This document shows, piece by piece, positions 25,617-34,160 of a stretch of 64,000 bases of DNA (its first letter is position 1; the number at the start of each line of letters is the position of its first letter). This stretch comes from Streptococcaceae bacterium (GTDB lineage: Bacteria > Bacillota > Bacilli > Lactobacillales > Streptococcaceae). The stretch covers positions 124,001 through 188,000 of the forward strand of contig JAKVKP010000003.1 of NCBI GenBank assembly GCA_022484805.1, given 5' to 3'. The notes below the pieces were generated by a model. The model saw only the letters and a list, made by a program, of their open reading frames with translations, was not told the DNA's origin and did no database searches. The position numbers and the translations under genes are program-made.

Positions 25617-28600
25617 CTACTTATGTTTTTCAAAATTTACTTTTTTATGTACAGTCACAGCTACCAGCACCAAAATTAAAACTGTACCTACAACAACCAA
25701 CTGCCAGCTATTCTTTTCATTCGTAGCAGGCAAACCATCACTTGAAATTGCTCCTCCATTACCTCCTGTACTAAGCGCAGCACCAGTCGTAGGATCAATC
25801 AGCACATCATTCACTCCTGCTGTTAATTGATTTAATAAATCACCAGTGCTTTCATCGGTTTGATTATTAACTGGAATACCCGAGCCAACAATAACATTCG
25901 TATTATTACCTGTATTGCCCTGAGTACCCGAGTTATTCGATGCATTGGTAACAGAGCTATTATTACTGTTATTATTGCTATTATTTGTAGTATTGTTCGT
26001 ATTATTATTCGTTGAAGAGCCGGTACCACCAGATGAATTTGTATTATTAGATGAACCGTTATCATCATTATTTGAACCATTATCGTCATTATTGTTGTGA
26101 TTATTTAAAATATTTTCAAAAATTTTGCCTAATTCTTCAAACATACTACCTAAATCAAGTGAAACATTGACTTCATTGTTATTAGTATTCTCACTATGAT
26201 TATCTGATGAATTATCGTTACTGTTATTGTTTTCGCTATGATTATCCGACGAATTATCATTGCTATTGTTGTTTTCACTATGATTATCTGATGAATCATC
26301 ATTGCTATTATTACTACTGCTGTCTGACGAGCTGCCATCATCAGAATTATTACCACCAGTATTGCCATTTTCAAGCATTTCACGAATTAAATCGATTAGT
26401 TCATTAATGGTGTCAAAGGCTTGCGAGTTATTATTATCATTGCTTGCCTGATTATTTTCAATCAAATCCTTAATAATATCAGCTAATTCAGTCATTGAAT
26501 CCTTAAAGGCGTTTGAAATAGCCTCAAGAGCATCCGCAAGAGAGTCAAGGTCAATATCAATATCAACGTCTACATCACTATCGCCGCCATTGGCAGTATT
26601 GGTATTGTTATTATTATTGTTGTTGTTATTATCATTATTGTTATTGGTAGTACCACCGCCACCACCATTATCACCATTACCGTTACCGTCACCATTGTCA
26701 TCGCCATTGCCATTGCCATTATTATCGTCATCATTGCCATCATCCGTAACCCAAACTCGGACTGTTTTGCTAGCGCCTGGGATGCTGTAGGTCACTAGAT
26801 ATGGCGAGGTCGTAACCTCAGCAGTGCTTACCAAATCAGCACCTGTTACGGTTACTTGATTGTATGGTACATTATTTCCTGCCTTATCCTTAGCTGATAA
26901 AAAATAATATTCTGCGTTATAGGTCGCCCCAACTTTAAGTGTAATATCCTGACCGTCAACATGAGTTAAATTAATTTCAGCTTGATTTTCTAAGACATTG
27001 ACATAAACTGTTTTACTCGCTCCATCTACTTTATAGGTTACTGCAAAAGGTGTCTCGGTAACTGCTTCTGTTGAAACTAAGTTGGCGCCTTCAACAATAA
27101 CCTCGGCAAAGGGCACATCAGTACCCTTTTTATCCTTGGCAGAAACAAAATAATTTTCGGGATCATAATCATCACCAACGTATAAATTAACATTATTACC
27201 ATCAACGTTTGCCAGATTAATTTCGGCTTGATTGTCTAGCACATGAACATTAACCGTTTTACTCGCTCCAGGAATACTATAGGTTACTTGATATGGAAAG
27301 CCTGGAATCGTCGGAGAAATAGTGCTTACGTAGTCGGCACCAGTTACAGTTACTTGGCTATAGGGCACATTGAGACCTGCTTTACTGACCGCTGCCAAGA
27401 AATAATCTTGCGCATTGTAGGTTTCGCCCACATAGAGATAGGCATCATTACCATCAACCTTTTGCAAATGAATATCAGCTTGATTTTCTAAGACATGAAC
27501 ATTAACTGTCGTACTCGCACCATCAACAGCATAAGTTACTTGATACGGGTTATCAACTGGTGTCACATCAGCCGTACTTACCAAATCAGCACCTGTCACA
27601 GTAACGTCTTCATAGGTTAGATCTGCCCCTGTCTTATCCTTCGCCGAAACAAAATAATCTTCCGGATCATAATCATCGCCAACAAATAAAACAACATTAT
27701 TTCCACTAACTGTGGCAAGATTAATTTCTGCTTCATTTTCCAAGACATGAACAGTTGCATATCTCGTAATACCGTCATATGTGTAAGAAACTTGATAATC
27801 ACCGACTTGATTCATATTGACAGCAGCGCTATTGACCGTCATTTGACTGGCAGTTAAGCTGGCGCCCGCCGCACTCGTTGCCGAAACAAAGTTTTTAGTC
27901 GCATCCCAGCTATCGCCAACATAGAGTGTGCAATCCTTTAAATTGATTGCCGCAACATTTTTAACAGTAATATTGGCAACTCGAATAATTTGCTCACCCT
28001 CAACGGTATAGGTATAGGTTACCGGATAAACTGCTGGTACCGCAGTATTAACAGTGCCAGAGGTTGTAATTAAACCAGATGACCAGTTCACAGTGCCTCC
28101 ATCTTTATCATAAGCGGCAACGAAGTTATCAACTGGCGACCATGTAGAACCCTTATCAATCGTTGAATCCTTCACGGTCAAATCTGCTGAGCGTACGAGC
28201 AAATCAAGCACTAGGGCATCTGATGCCGTAATATTACCTAGTGTTTTTGAAGCTTGTGTTTCTTGCACCCAGATATATAAATCATAATTACCCTTGGCTT
28301 GAGCGCCGTAGCCATTGGCAGCACCAGTTGAAATTGTTAAATCCTTTGATCCAGCAACACCCTCACCATACTTCACCAAATTACCAGCAGAATCGACAAT
28401 TTTATAGGCCAATTGACTCGTACTTGGCACATTAGTTGTCGTTGTGTAGGTTCGATTTGTATTCGTCCGCATAAAGGTATCATCATTATCACTATAAGTA
28501 AACCCTTCTAGACCCTTGATTACTGGATGCGCCACAGTCGAATTAACAATTGTTAAACGATAATTTTTCTTTGTACTATCTGAATGAACATCATAGTAAT

Positions 28601-29498
28601 AATTTACCGGACTGGTTGTATATTGTAAACGTTGCGTTTGCCCTGCATACTGCTTGCTACTGACAATCGGTGAAGCAAAAATAATTTTATTGGTGCTAAT
28701 ATTGGTTCCTGGACGATAACCAAACATACTATTAGATGAATATGCAGGAATTGTCGTTCCATAACCCGGTGACCAATTTGCAGCGGAAGGTGTTCCGCCA
28801 CAAAAATACCCAAGCAAATGTTGAGAGCCACCTGAAAGTTTAGTGACGTTTCTGGTAATCGCAATCATTCCAAGACCAGACTCAGAAGCTACAATATTAG
28901 GTGTTGTTGTGCCAAGCTTATATGTGTTTTTCCCTTCCGTTTCATTGGTTCCATATGGCAAATATATATATGAATTATTCACATACCTAGTTGTCGATAC
29001 ATCATACCAAGCTAAAGAACTTGCAACCGATATTTGTCTATCAATTGCTTCAAAACCACCATATGTATCCGTGCCCTCACGAACTTTATTACCCCACTTA
29101 AAGGGCTCTGATATATCATATGCTCCCGGATGGTGCCCATCATTATAATAATTTAGCTCCCAAGCTCCTGTTGCTAGAACATGTTCTGAATAGAAAGTCA
29201 GGGCTGTGTTGTCCGAAGCACCTGTTTTTGTTGACTTTGCCTTCCAAAGAATAGGAGTTTGAGCAGCTTCACGCGTACCAACCGTACCTGGAAAATGGGC
29301 AGAATAACTTGAACTTGCTAGGGGATGTCGATATTTCCCAATATAAACATTATCTCCTGCATTAATAACTACCCCTCTTGACAATGAGGGTGTATCTTCA
29401 GCCGCCGCAGCCTGCTTGACCTCAGTATTTAAAAGCAAGGCAAAGGTACCAACAGCCGATACTGTTAAAATACCATATTTGATTATTTTATTTTTCAT
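25617..29498 (-). CDS. Cell-wall-anchored repeat surface protein with LPATN sorting signal
   Basis: 1293-residue exported protein. In order: signal peptide (ILTVSAVGTFALLLN...AAAA, about 1-35); N-terminal domain of unknown fold to ~435; six tandem Ig-like units of 75-83 residues to ~912 (each with YVGDDYDPENYFVSAKDK-like and V-VHVLENQAEINL sequences); a D/N/G/S-rich stalk to ~1210 with short amphipathic helices (LADALEAISNAFKD, INELIDLIREML); then LPATNE, a hydrophobic helix and a basic tail (HKKVNFEKHK). This is sortase-substrate architecture with an N in place of the usual G. Likely an adhesin or surface-layer-like protein (inference). Start at the second ATG, 9 nt after AAGGAG. The stalk holds nucleotide repeats open to length change. 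Confidence 0.85.
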   Translation of the reverse strand: MKNKIIKYGILTVSAVGTFALLLNTEVKQAAAAEDTPSLSRGVVINAGDNVYIGKYRHPLASSSYSAHFPGTVGTREAAQTPILWKAKSTKTGASDNTALTFYSEHVLATGAWELNYYNDGHHPGAYDISEPFKWGNKVREGTDTYGGFEAIDRQISVASSLAWYDVSTTRYVNNSYIYLPYGTNETEGKNTYKLGTTTPNIVASESGLGMIAITRNVTKLSGGSQHLLGYFCGGTPSAANWSPGYGTTIPAYSSNSMFGYRPGTNISTNKIIFASPIVSSKQYAGQTQRLQYTTSPVNYYYDVHSDSTKKNYRLTIVNSTVAHPVIKGLEGFTYSDNDDTFMRTNTNRTYTTTTNVPSTSQLAYKIVDSAGNLVKYGEGVAGSKDLTISTGAANGYGAQAKGNYDLYIWVQETQASKTLGNITASDALVLDLLVRSADLTVKDSTIDKGSTWSPVDNFVAAYDKDGGTVNWSSGLITTSGTVNTAVPAVYPVTYTYTVEGEQIIRVANITVKNVAAINLKDCTLYVGDSWDATKNFVSATSAAGASLTASQMTVNSAAVNMNQVGDYQVSYTYDGITRYATVHVLENEAEINLATVSGNNVVLFVGDDYDPEDYFVSAKDKTGADLTYEDVTVTGADLVSTADVTPVDNPYQVTYAVDGASTTVNVHVLENQADIHLQKVDGNDAYLYVGETYNAQDYFLAAVSKAGLNVPYSQVTVTGADYVSTISPTIPGFPYQVTYSIPGASKTVNVHVLDNQAEINLANVDGNNVNLYVGDDYDPENYFVSAKDKKGTDVPFAEVIVEGANLVSTEAVTETPFAVTYKVDGASKTVYVNVLENQAEINLTHVDGQDITLKVGATYNAEYYFLSAKDKAGNNVPYNQVTVTGADLVSTAEVTTSPYLVTYSIPGASKTVRVWVTDDGNDDDNNGNGNGDDNGDGNGNGDNGGGGGTTNNNNDNNNNNNNNNTNTANGGDSDVDVDIDIDLDSLADALEAISNAFKDSMTELADIIKDLIENNQASNDNNNSQAFDTINELIDLIREMLENGNTGGNNSDDGSSSDSSSNNSNDDSSDNHSENNNSNDNSSDNHSENNNSNDNSSDNHSENTNNNEVNVSLDLGSMFEELGKIFENILNNHNNNDDNGSNNDDNGSSNNTNSSGGTGSSTNNNTNNTTNNSNNNSNNSSVTNASNNSGTQGNTGNNTNVIVGSGIPVNNQTDESTGDLLNQLTAGVNDVLIDPTTGAALSTGGNGGAISSDGLPATNEKNSWQLVVVGTVLILVLVAVTVHKKVNFEKHK
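26194..26319 (-). repeat. Three tandem 42-bp units in the surface-protein stalk
   Basis: Units start at 26194, 26236 and 26278 (plus coordinates), coding for SENNNSNDNSSDNH-like 14-residue repeats. Being a multiple of 3, unit loss or gain keeps the frame and changes stalk length. Confidence 0.8.
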
Positions 29499-29539
29499 CT
29501 TACGCATCTCCTTACTACCAAACCTTGAATTGATTAAAC

Positions 29540-29878
29540 TTAATTACTTACTGCCACAATAAATGCCAGCAAGAAAAAAATAGCTAAGATTAATAATGAA
29601 AAGAGCATGATGGACCAAATGGCATTAACAATGCCTAAAACATTCCACAATTTTTCGCCCTGCTTCATTTCTTCAATCGTCTGATAACTCCCTTTTTCCC
29701 ATAACCACTGATAACTGTATAGACCGCCGATAACTGAAATCACCAGATTAATCCCCGGTATTGCTCCCAATAGCATTAACGGTACATTATTTTTCATACC
29801 CCAAATCCATGTTAAGCCAAATGCACCCCAATTCCATTTTGGTAATGCCACCTGCTTATTATTTTTTTCTTCTGTCAA
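29540..29878 (-). CDS. Small membrane protein, paralogue of 21373-21735
   Basis: 112 residues with PKWNWGAFGLTWIWGMKNNVPLMLLGAIPGINLVISVIGGLYSYQWLWEKGSY, then a C-terminal membrane helix. Shares the WNWGAF..W-WG--N core with the 21373-21735 protein. Function unknown. The start is TTG, 8 nt after GGGGGAG; a longer frame starting 33 nt upstream would run through the ribosome site. Located 41 nt upstream of the surface-protein gene on the same strand, probably in one transcript. Confidence 0.7.
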   Translation of the reverse strand: MTEEKNNKQVALPKWNWGAFGLTWIWGMKNNVPLMLLGAIPGINLVISVIGGLYSYQWLWEKGSYQTIEEMKQGEKLWNVLGIVNAIWSIMLFSLLILAIFFLLAFIVAVSN

Positions 29879-29896
29879 AATCGGTTCTCCCCCTTT

Positions 29897-29930
29897 AAGA
29901 GGTTGGGACAAAAGCCTGCACCTCTTTTTT
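29897..29930. other. Hairpin directly upstream of the 29540-29878 gene
   Basis: AAGAGGT (29897-29903) pairs with ACCTCTT (29920-29926), followed by a T-run on the plus strand. The inner sequence TTGGGACAAAAGCCTGC resembles the 'GGTTGGGACAAAAG' hairpins common in Firmicute intergenic DNA. No plus-strand gene precedes it, so it is either a stray terminator or a leader hairpin just before the ribosome site. Confidence 0.4.
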
Positions 29931-29934
29931 AATA

Positions 29935-30310
29935 TTTATAATTTACAGGACCTATGCGAAAACAACTAAGTGGCATTTACTCTCTTGTTCTACGAGTCCT
30001 TCGCAAAAATGAAAGATTTTACACAAAATGTAAAATACCATTAAATTGCTAACACGTCTGAATTTTACTTTCCAGCGTAGCGATAAGCTTTGTTTGAAAT
30101 GATTTATCATACAAGCAAATACCAGCATGGTAAACTTGAGCGTCAGCTCACAGTGTTATCTGACGAGCTAAATCGAGCTGTACTTGTTTGAACTTTCCTG
30201 CTCAATTTAACACCATTTTCTAGGTCACTGAACATCTTTTGTTCCACCTTCATTTCTACAGCATTACCCAAACAACGCAAATAGCCCAACCATTTGAATT
30301 GTTTTCAATC
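29935..30310 (-). other. Unexplained coding-like stretch
   Basis: In the 836-nt gap between 29878 and 30715 the minus strand has two fairly long open stretches in different frames: one of about 52 codons ending at 30143 (contains MKVEQKMFSDLENGVKLS, inner ATG at 30235 with AAGGTGG 8 nt upstream) and another of about 63 codons beyond it (contains MLVFACMINHFKQSLSLRW). Local inverted repeats (GTCAG/CTGAC) are present. It looks like a decayed gene or a repeat element, and I cannot name it. Confidence 0.3.
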
Positions 30311-30358
30311 AAATGCTCGGTTTATTTTATCTTTCAAGTATCGTTATAAAAAAAGGCT

Positions 30359-30424
30359 TTATATACTGTGACTCTTGAGTGCTCTGCTCTGCTCTGCTCT
30401 GCTCTGCTCTGCGATTATAATCAT
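30359..30424 (-). CDS. Candidate 21-residue ORF carrying a pentanucleotide repeat
   Basis: ATG at 30424 with AAGGAG exactly 6 nt upstream, then 21 codons; codons 5-15 are made of the (AGAGC) repeat, giving alternating EQSRA residues. A change of one repeat unit would shift the frame, but all three frames close within about 30 codons, so no long gene is switched in the present sequence. Possibly the 5' end of a lost phase-variable gene. Confidence 0.3.
   Translation of the reverse strand: MIIIAEQSRAEQSRALKSHSI
30381..30410. repeat. Pentanucleotide microsatellite (GCTCT)6
   Basis: Six perfect copies of GCTCT with no interruption, followed by GC. Such perfect non-triplet repeats are rare in Firmicutes and prone to slippage. 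Confidence 0.95.
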
Positions 30425-30562
30425 GGCTTTCTCCTTGTCAACACTTATTAAAATTATTTAAGAATAAATTAATTTTATCTATTTATATTTTAATTTAATT
30501 TTAATTTAATTGCAATCTTTTATTGGACAAAGCTTGATAATTATCTGTCTTATTCTTTATAT

Positions 30563-30590
30563 AAAAAAAGGCAGGACTTTATGTCCTACC
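30563..30590 (-). terminator. Terminator of the 30715 aldo-keto reductase gene
   Basis: Stem GGTAGGAC / GTCCTGCC (one mismatch), loop ATAAA, then TTTTTTT on the minus strand; about 125 nt after the stop codon. Confidence 0.75.
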
Positions 30591-30714
30591 TCATTACCAT
30601 AAATTTACTTTTTTCCAAAAATTTGGCACACACCTTAAGACGCTACTCAGCATTATGACCAAGTATAGAGTGAAATTTCTCACTCAAATTCTTAATTCAT
30701 TTGTAGTTTGTAAT

Positions 30715-31563
30715 TTAAAAACCAGTTTGGTCTGGATTTTGTGCCAAGCCTGCCGCACCGTGCAAGCTGTCAATCAAATCAATATCCTCTGTTGATAATT
30801 TAAAATCAAAGATTTCTGTATTCTCAATAATTCTAGCCTTATGAACTGATTTTGGTAAAGGTAAGTAACCTTTGGCTAAATGCCAATTTAATACGAGCTG
30901 AGCCACAGTCTTATCATATTTTTCAGCTAAAGTTACTAACTCTGGTACTTCAAAAATCTTACCTGTACCAAGTGGTGAATAGGCTTCAGTTAAAATTGAT
31001 TTAGACTGGTTATACTTAACAATTTCTGTTTGCTGATCACTTGGATTAACAAAAATTTGATTGACCTGAGGCGTAATGTTCGCTGTTTTTAAAAGACTTT
31101 CAATATGATGCTCATGGAAATTAGAGACACCAATTGCTCGAATTTTCCCAGCCTTAACTCCTTCTTCCATTGCACGCCAAGCCTCAGCATTTGCTTCCTG
31201 CCAATGGTCACGAACCGCAATCGGATTCGGCCAATGAATTAAATACAAATCAACATAGTCTAATCCTAAGCGAGATAAAGAATCATCTAGTGCTTGTTTC
31301 CCGCCTTGATAACTGTGCGCATCATTCCACAACTTAGTGGTTACAAATAATTCATCACGAGGTAAACCATATTTTTGAATGGCACGACCAACTGAAGATT
31401 CATTACCATAAATTGCTGCTGTATCAATATGACGATAACCAGCTTCTAGGGCATCCAAAACAGACTGCTCGGCAACATCACCGTCAGGCGTTTGCCAAGT
31501 TCCAAAGCCGACTACTGGAATCTTTACACCGTTACTTAATTCAAAAGTATCCGTTAAACTCAT
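30715..31563 (-). CDS. Aldo/keto reductase (2,5-diketogluconate reductase type)
   Basis: 282-residue NADPH-dependent reductase of the AKR5-like group. Seen: GFGTWQTPDG, GYRHIDTAAIYGNE (Asp, Tyr), TTKLWN (Lys), YLIHWPNP (His), IGVSNFHEHHIESLL and the C-terminal PLPKSVHKARIIENTEIFDFKLS cofactor-binding end. Works on a range of aldehydes or keto-acids (methylglyoxal-type or 2,5-diketo-D-gluconate) in relatives; the actual substrate is unknown. Starts 88 nt after an isochorismatase-like gene on the same strand. Confidence 0.92.
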   Translation of the reverse strand: MSLTDTFELSNGVKIPVVGFGTWQTPDGDVAEQSVLDALEAGYRHIDTAAIYGNESSVGRAIQKYGLPRDELFVTTKLWNDAHSYQGGKQALDDSLSRLGLDYVDLYLIHWPNPIAVRDHWQEANAEAWRAMEEGVKAGKIRAIGVSNFHEHHIESLLKTANITPQVNQIFVNPSDQQTEIVKYNQSKSILTEAYSPLGTGKIFEVPELVTLAEKYDKTVAQLVLNWHLAKGYLPLPKSVHKARIIENTEIFDFKLSTEDIDLIDSLHGAAGLAQNPDQTGF

Positions 31564-31651
31564 CTTAAAACCACCTTTCTTATTTATCTACATTATATTT
31601 TGAAAAATAAGATTTTACCAATAATTCGTTTGAAGCAGCTAAAATTACAGC

Positions 31652-32200
31652 CTATTCAGCTAAAAATGCTTCTGTTGATAAAACTTTGGCAAAAGTTTCA
31701 AATGAAGCTAGAAAAGCATTTTGCACCTCTGCTGCACCAACACTCTGTGAATCAAAGGTCAATTGCTTGGTCGCGACTGCATTTGAAATTACAATTGGCT
31801 GGTAGCCCAACTCAAAGCTGGCTCTCGTTGTTGAATCTACACACATATGTGTCATCATACCAGTAATAACTAACTGCTCAATCTTCAATTCATCTAGAGT
31901 TTGCTTCAAATCTGTTTCATAAAATGAATTTGGAAATTGTTTTTTCACAATAATACTTTCTGAATTTGTCATTAGTCCTTGATGTAGTTTAACACCGCAA
32001 GTACCAGCCATAAAAAATGGTGCAATTTTATGACGACTGATGTGCTGAATGTAAATAACTGGTTGTTTATTTCTAATAAAAAACTTTTCTAATTGATTAA
32101 TTTGTTTTAAAGCCTGTTCAGGATTCTCTAAAGCCATCCTTCCATTTTTAAAATAATCATTTTGAACATCAACAACCAATAGTGCACGTTTTTTTTTCAT
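31652..32200 (-). CDS. Isochorismatase-like cysteine hydrolase
   Basis: 182-residue cytoplasmic hydrolase of the nicotinamidase/isochorismatase superfamily. Catalytic triad elements seen: Asp11 (LLVVDVQNDYF), Lys (VKKQFPNSF) and Cys in THMCVDSTTRASFELGY. The cis-peptide/oxyanion loop TGMMTHMC is also typical. Substrate unknown; small amides are common. Divergent from an Lrp-type regulator 111 nt away that may control it together with the following aldo-keto reductase. Confidence 0.88.
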   Translation of the reverse strand: MKKKRALLVVDVQNDYFKNGRMALENPEQALKQINQLEKFFIRNKQPVIYIQHISRHKIAPFFMAGTCGVKLHQGLMTNSESIIVKKQFPNSFYETDLKQTLDELKIEQLVITGMMTHMCVDSTTRASFELGYQPIVISNAVATKQLTFDSQSVGAAEVQNAFLASFETFAKVLSTEAFLAE

Positions 32201-32311
32201 TAAATCACTCCTCTAACTTTGATATACTTATCATAAAGAAAAAAGAAACTAACGCACAGTACTTGATGAAAAACAAAAAAACAAATTAGTTTCATAATGA
32301 AAGTAGGAAAA

Positions 32312-32728
32312 ATGGACAATATTGATAAAAAAATTATTCAGCTTCTAAAGCAAAATAGTAAAATGACAAACAAAGCAATTGGCGCGCAAATTCATATGAC
32401 TGGCCAAGCTGTCGGCAATCGAATTCTCAAACTCCAAGAATTGGGTATTATCGAACATTTTAGTATCTCTGTCCAGTATCCTCAAACACAATTAATTCGT
32501 ATTTTTATGAATTCTAATCGCTTTATACAATTTGAAAACCAAATCAATGCATTCGAAGCGATTTCAGAATTTTATAAAATTTCGGGCGGTGCGTGCTACT
32601 TTATCATTGCCCATTTTGATGCCCAAGAACTCGTAGAATTTCTTGAAATTATTGCTAAATGGTGTCGCTATAACGTTGAAAATGTTATTGAGAATAAAAA
32701 AGAAGCTAAATCGCCATCAGGGCGTTAG
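32312..32728 (+). CDS. Lrp/AsnC-family transcriptional regulator
   Basis: 138 residues: N-terminal HTH (MDNIDKKIIQLLKQNSKMTNKAIGAQIHMTGQAVGNRILKLQELGII) and a C-terminal ligand-binding (RAM-like) part. The start ATG 32312 gives the usual 'MD-ID--I--LL' family beginning; an in-frame ATG 15 nt earlier is an alternative. Divergent from the isochorismatase-like gene. Ligand probably an amino acid (inference from family). Its last codons form one arm of the terminator of the opposing degV gene. Confidence 0.85.
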   Translation: MDNIDKKIIQLLKQNSKMTNKAIGAQIHMTGQAVGNRILKLQELGIIEHFSISVQYPQTQLIRIFMNSNRFIQFENQINAFEAISEFYKISGGACYFIIAHFDAQELVEFLEIIAKWCRYNVENVIENKKEAKSPSGR

Positions 32729-32732
32729 CTTC
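32702..32732. terminator. Terminator embedded in the 3' end of the Lrp-type gene
   Basis: GAAGCTAA-CGCC pairs with GGCG-TTAGCTTC; on the minus strand it is followed by TTTTTT, ending degV. The Lrp stop codon (32726-32728) is inside the stem. Confidence 0.8.
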
Positions 32733-32751
32733 AATTTATCTATTTTAATTA

Positions 32752-33600
32752 TTAATTTACACGATGAACAGCAATACCAATTGCACCCGGACCAGTATGC
32801 ACACCTAAAGCTGGAGAGACCTCGGAGCTTAATAGTTGACGGATTTTTAAGCCACTTGACTGCAATGTTTCACGCATTTTTTCTGCAAGCTCTTTCGTAT
32901 CCGCATTAACAATAATAATATCTACTTCGTGATTTTCAGCAAAATCATGAACAAGCTGATTTATTTTTTTCAATGCCTTTGTCTTGCCACGTTCTTTAGC
33001 AACAGGATAATAAATACCCGCTTCATCACATGAAATAACTGGCTTAATATTTAAAAGCTGACCAACCATCCCTGAAACACGCCCAATTCTACCACCTTTA
33101 ATCAAGTACATCAGAGTATCGACATAAAAGAAAATTTTATTATTAATTAGCTGAGCTTCTGTTTTTGCAACAACTGTTTGAAAATCATCACCTGCTTCAA
33201 TTAAACTAGCAGCATACATCACGGATAAACCACTTGCAACTGAAATATTTTTAGTATCAATAAAGGCAAAATCTAAATTATCAAATTCCTCTGCCTGCAT
33301 GCGAATCGCATTTAAGGTACCACTCAAACCGCTAGAAATTGTAATGACAACGACTTTTTGATAGCCTTCAGACTCAATTTTCTTTAATATTTGATGAATT
33401 TGTTCACCACTAGGTGTAGAAGTCGTTGGAATTTTATCAGGCATCTGCTGATAAACTGCCTCTGGTGTAATATTCACTGAATCCTGATAGGTTGCTTCGG
33501 GGTAATGAATATTTAATGGTGCAATAAAAATCGGTCCTTTTTCAATCACCGCTTTTGGAACGTCCGTACCTGAATCAACTAATAGTGCAATTTTTTCCAT
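32752..33600 (-). CDS. degV: DegV-family fatty-acid-binding protein
   Basis: 282 residues, two-domain DegV fold that binds one fatty acid; some members are FakB subunits feeding exogenous fatty acids to FakA kinase. Seen: LVDSGTDVP near the start, the TSTPSGEQI loop with TTS motif, VITISSGLSGTLN, and YVDTLMYLIKGGRIGR. It starts one nt after the DUF1836 gene and is translationally linked to it. No FakA gene is in the window. Confidence 0.92.
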   Translation of the reverse strand: MEKIALLVDSGTDVPKAVIEKGPIFIAPLNIHYPEATYQDSVNITPEAVYQQMPDKIPTTSTPSGEQIHQILKKIESEGYQKVVVITISSGLSGTLNAIRMQAEEFDNLDFAFIDTKNISVASGLSVMYAASLIEAGDDFQTVVAKTEAQLINNKIFFYVDTLMYLIKGGRIGRVSGMVGQLLNIKPVISCDEAGIYYPVAKERGKTKALKKINQLVHDFAENHEVDIIIVNADTKELAEKMRETLQSSGLKIRQLLSSEVSPALGVHTGPGAIGIAVHRVN

Positions 33601-33601
33601 T

Positions 33602-34129
33602 TTATTTCCTCTCCATCATGACAGTATTTTCTTGTAAAACTAATTGATTGGTTAACCATTTAGAAGCAAAGCTCAGTGTTGCTAATGAAACTGCTGCTGC
33701 CGAATTTGAATAATTCGAACAATGCGTCTTAATTGTCTCATTTTCAGCTAAAATTAACCTAAACGCCATTTCTTGGCACTCACAAAAATAATCATAAGCC
33801 GCCTCAGCATCCATTTTCTTAAGCTGCCAGTCCATCACCTGCCTGATTTCTGGCAAAGTAAAACTGGACTTCATTATAGTAATCACGATAAAGCTCGCTA
33901 AATGTTTACGATTATAACGTTTCTTCTCTGGCTTCGGCGCGACGTCTTTTTTGGTATAATTATTAATCATTGTTGCCGTAAGAATGCTCTGATCATTTAA
34001 ATATAAGGGTTCCAAATGATGATTGATTAGTTGAATCACTTGATCAATATATAAATCAATTTCTGGCAATTCCGCCCATCTCGGCAACTTAAAATCAAGG
34101 ATTGCCTCATATGGTAGTGACTTTTCCAT
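33602..34129 (-). CDS. DUF1836 protein, putative DNA-binding regulator
   Basis: 175 residues, matching the DUF1836 pattern: LPRWAELPEIDLYIDQVIQLI..., MINNYTKKDVAPKPEKKRYNRKHLASFIVI and ...SFTLPEIRQVM, which reads like a MerR-type winged helix. These proteins often sit next to degV, as here. A promoter with two near-identical 15-bp repeats lies just upstream, suggesting autoregulation of the DUF1836-degV operon (inference). AGGAGG lies 7 nt before the ATG. Confidence 0.85.
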   Translation of the reverse strand: MEKSLPYEAILDFKLPRWAELPEIDLYIDQVIQLINHHLEPLYLNDQSILTATMINNYTKKDVAPKPEKKRYNRKHLASFIVITIMKSSFTLPEIRQVMDWQLKKMDAEAAYDYFCECQEMAFRLILAENETIKTHCSNYSNSAAAVSLATLSFASKWLTNQLVLQENTVMMERK

Positions 34130-34160
34130 TTCATTGCCTCCTATGGAAAGTTTTTCTTAT

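Noticed and set aside
26590-26790. Poly-leucine/proline frame opposite the surface-protein stalk
   Set aside because: Arises from the N/D/G codon runs read on the other strand; no start signal.
21331-30349. Repeated CGTTATAAA in four intergenic places (near 21333, 22509, 24176, 30343)
   Set aside because: A nine-base A+T-rich word is expected more than once by chance in DNA of this composition and the positions relative to genes are not consistent.
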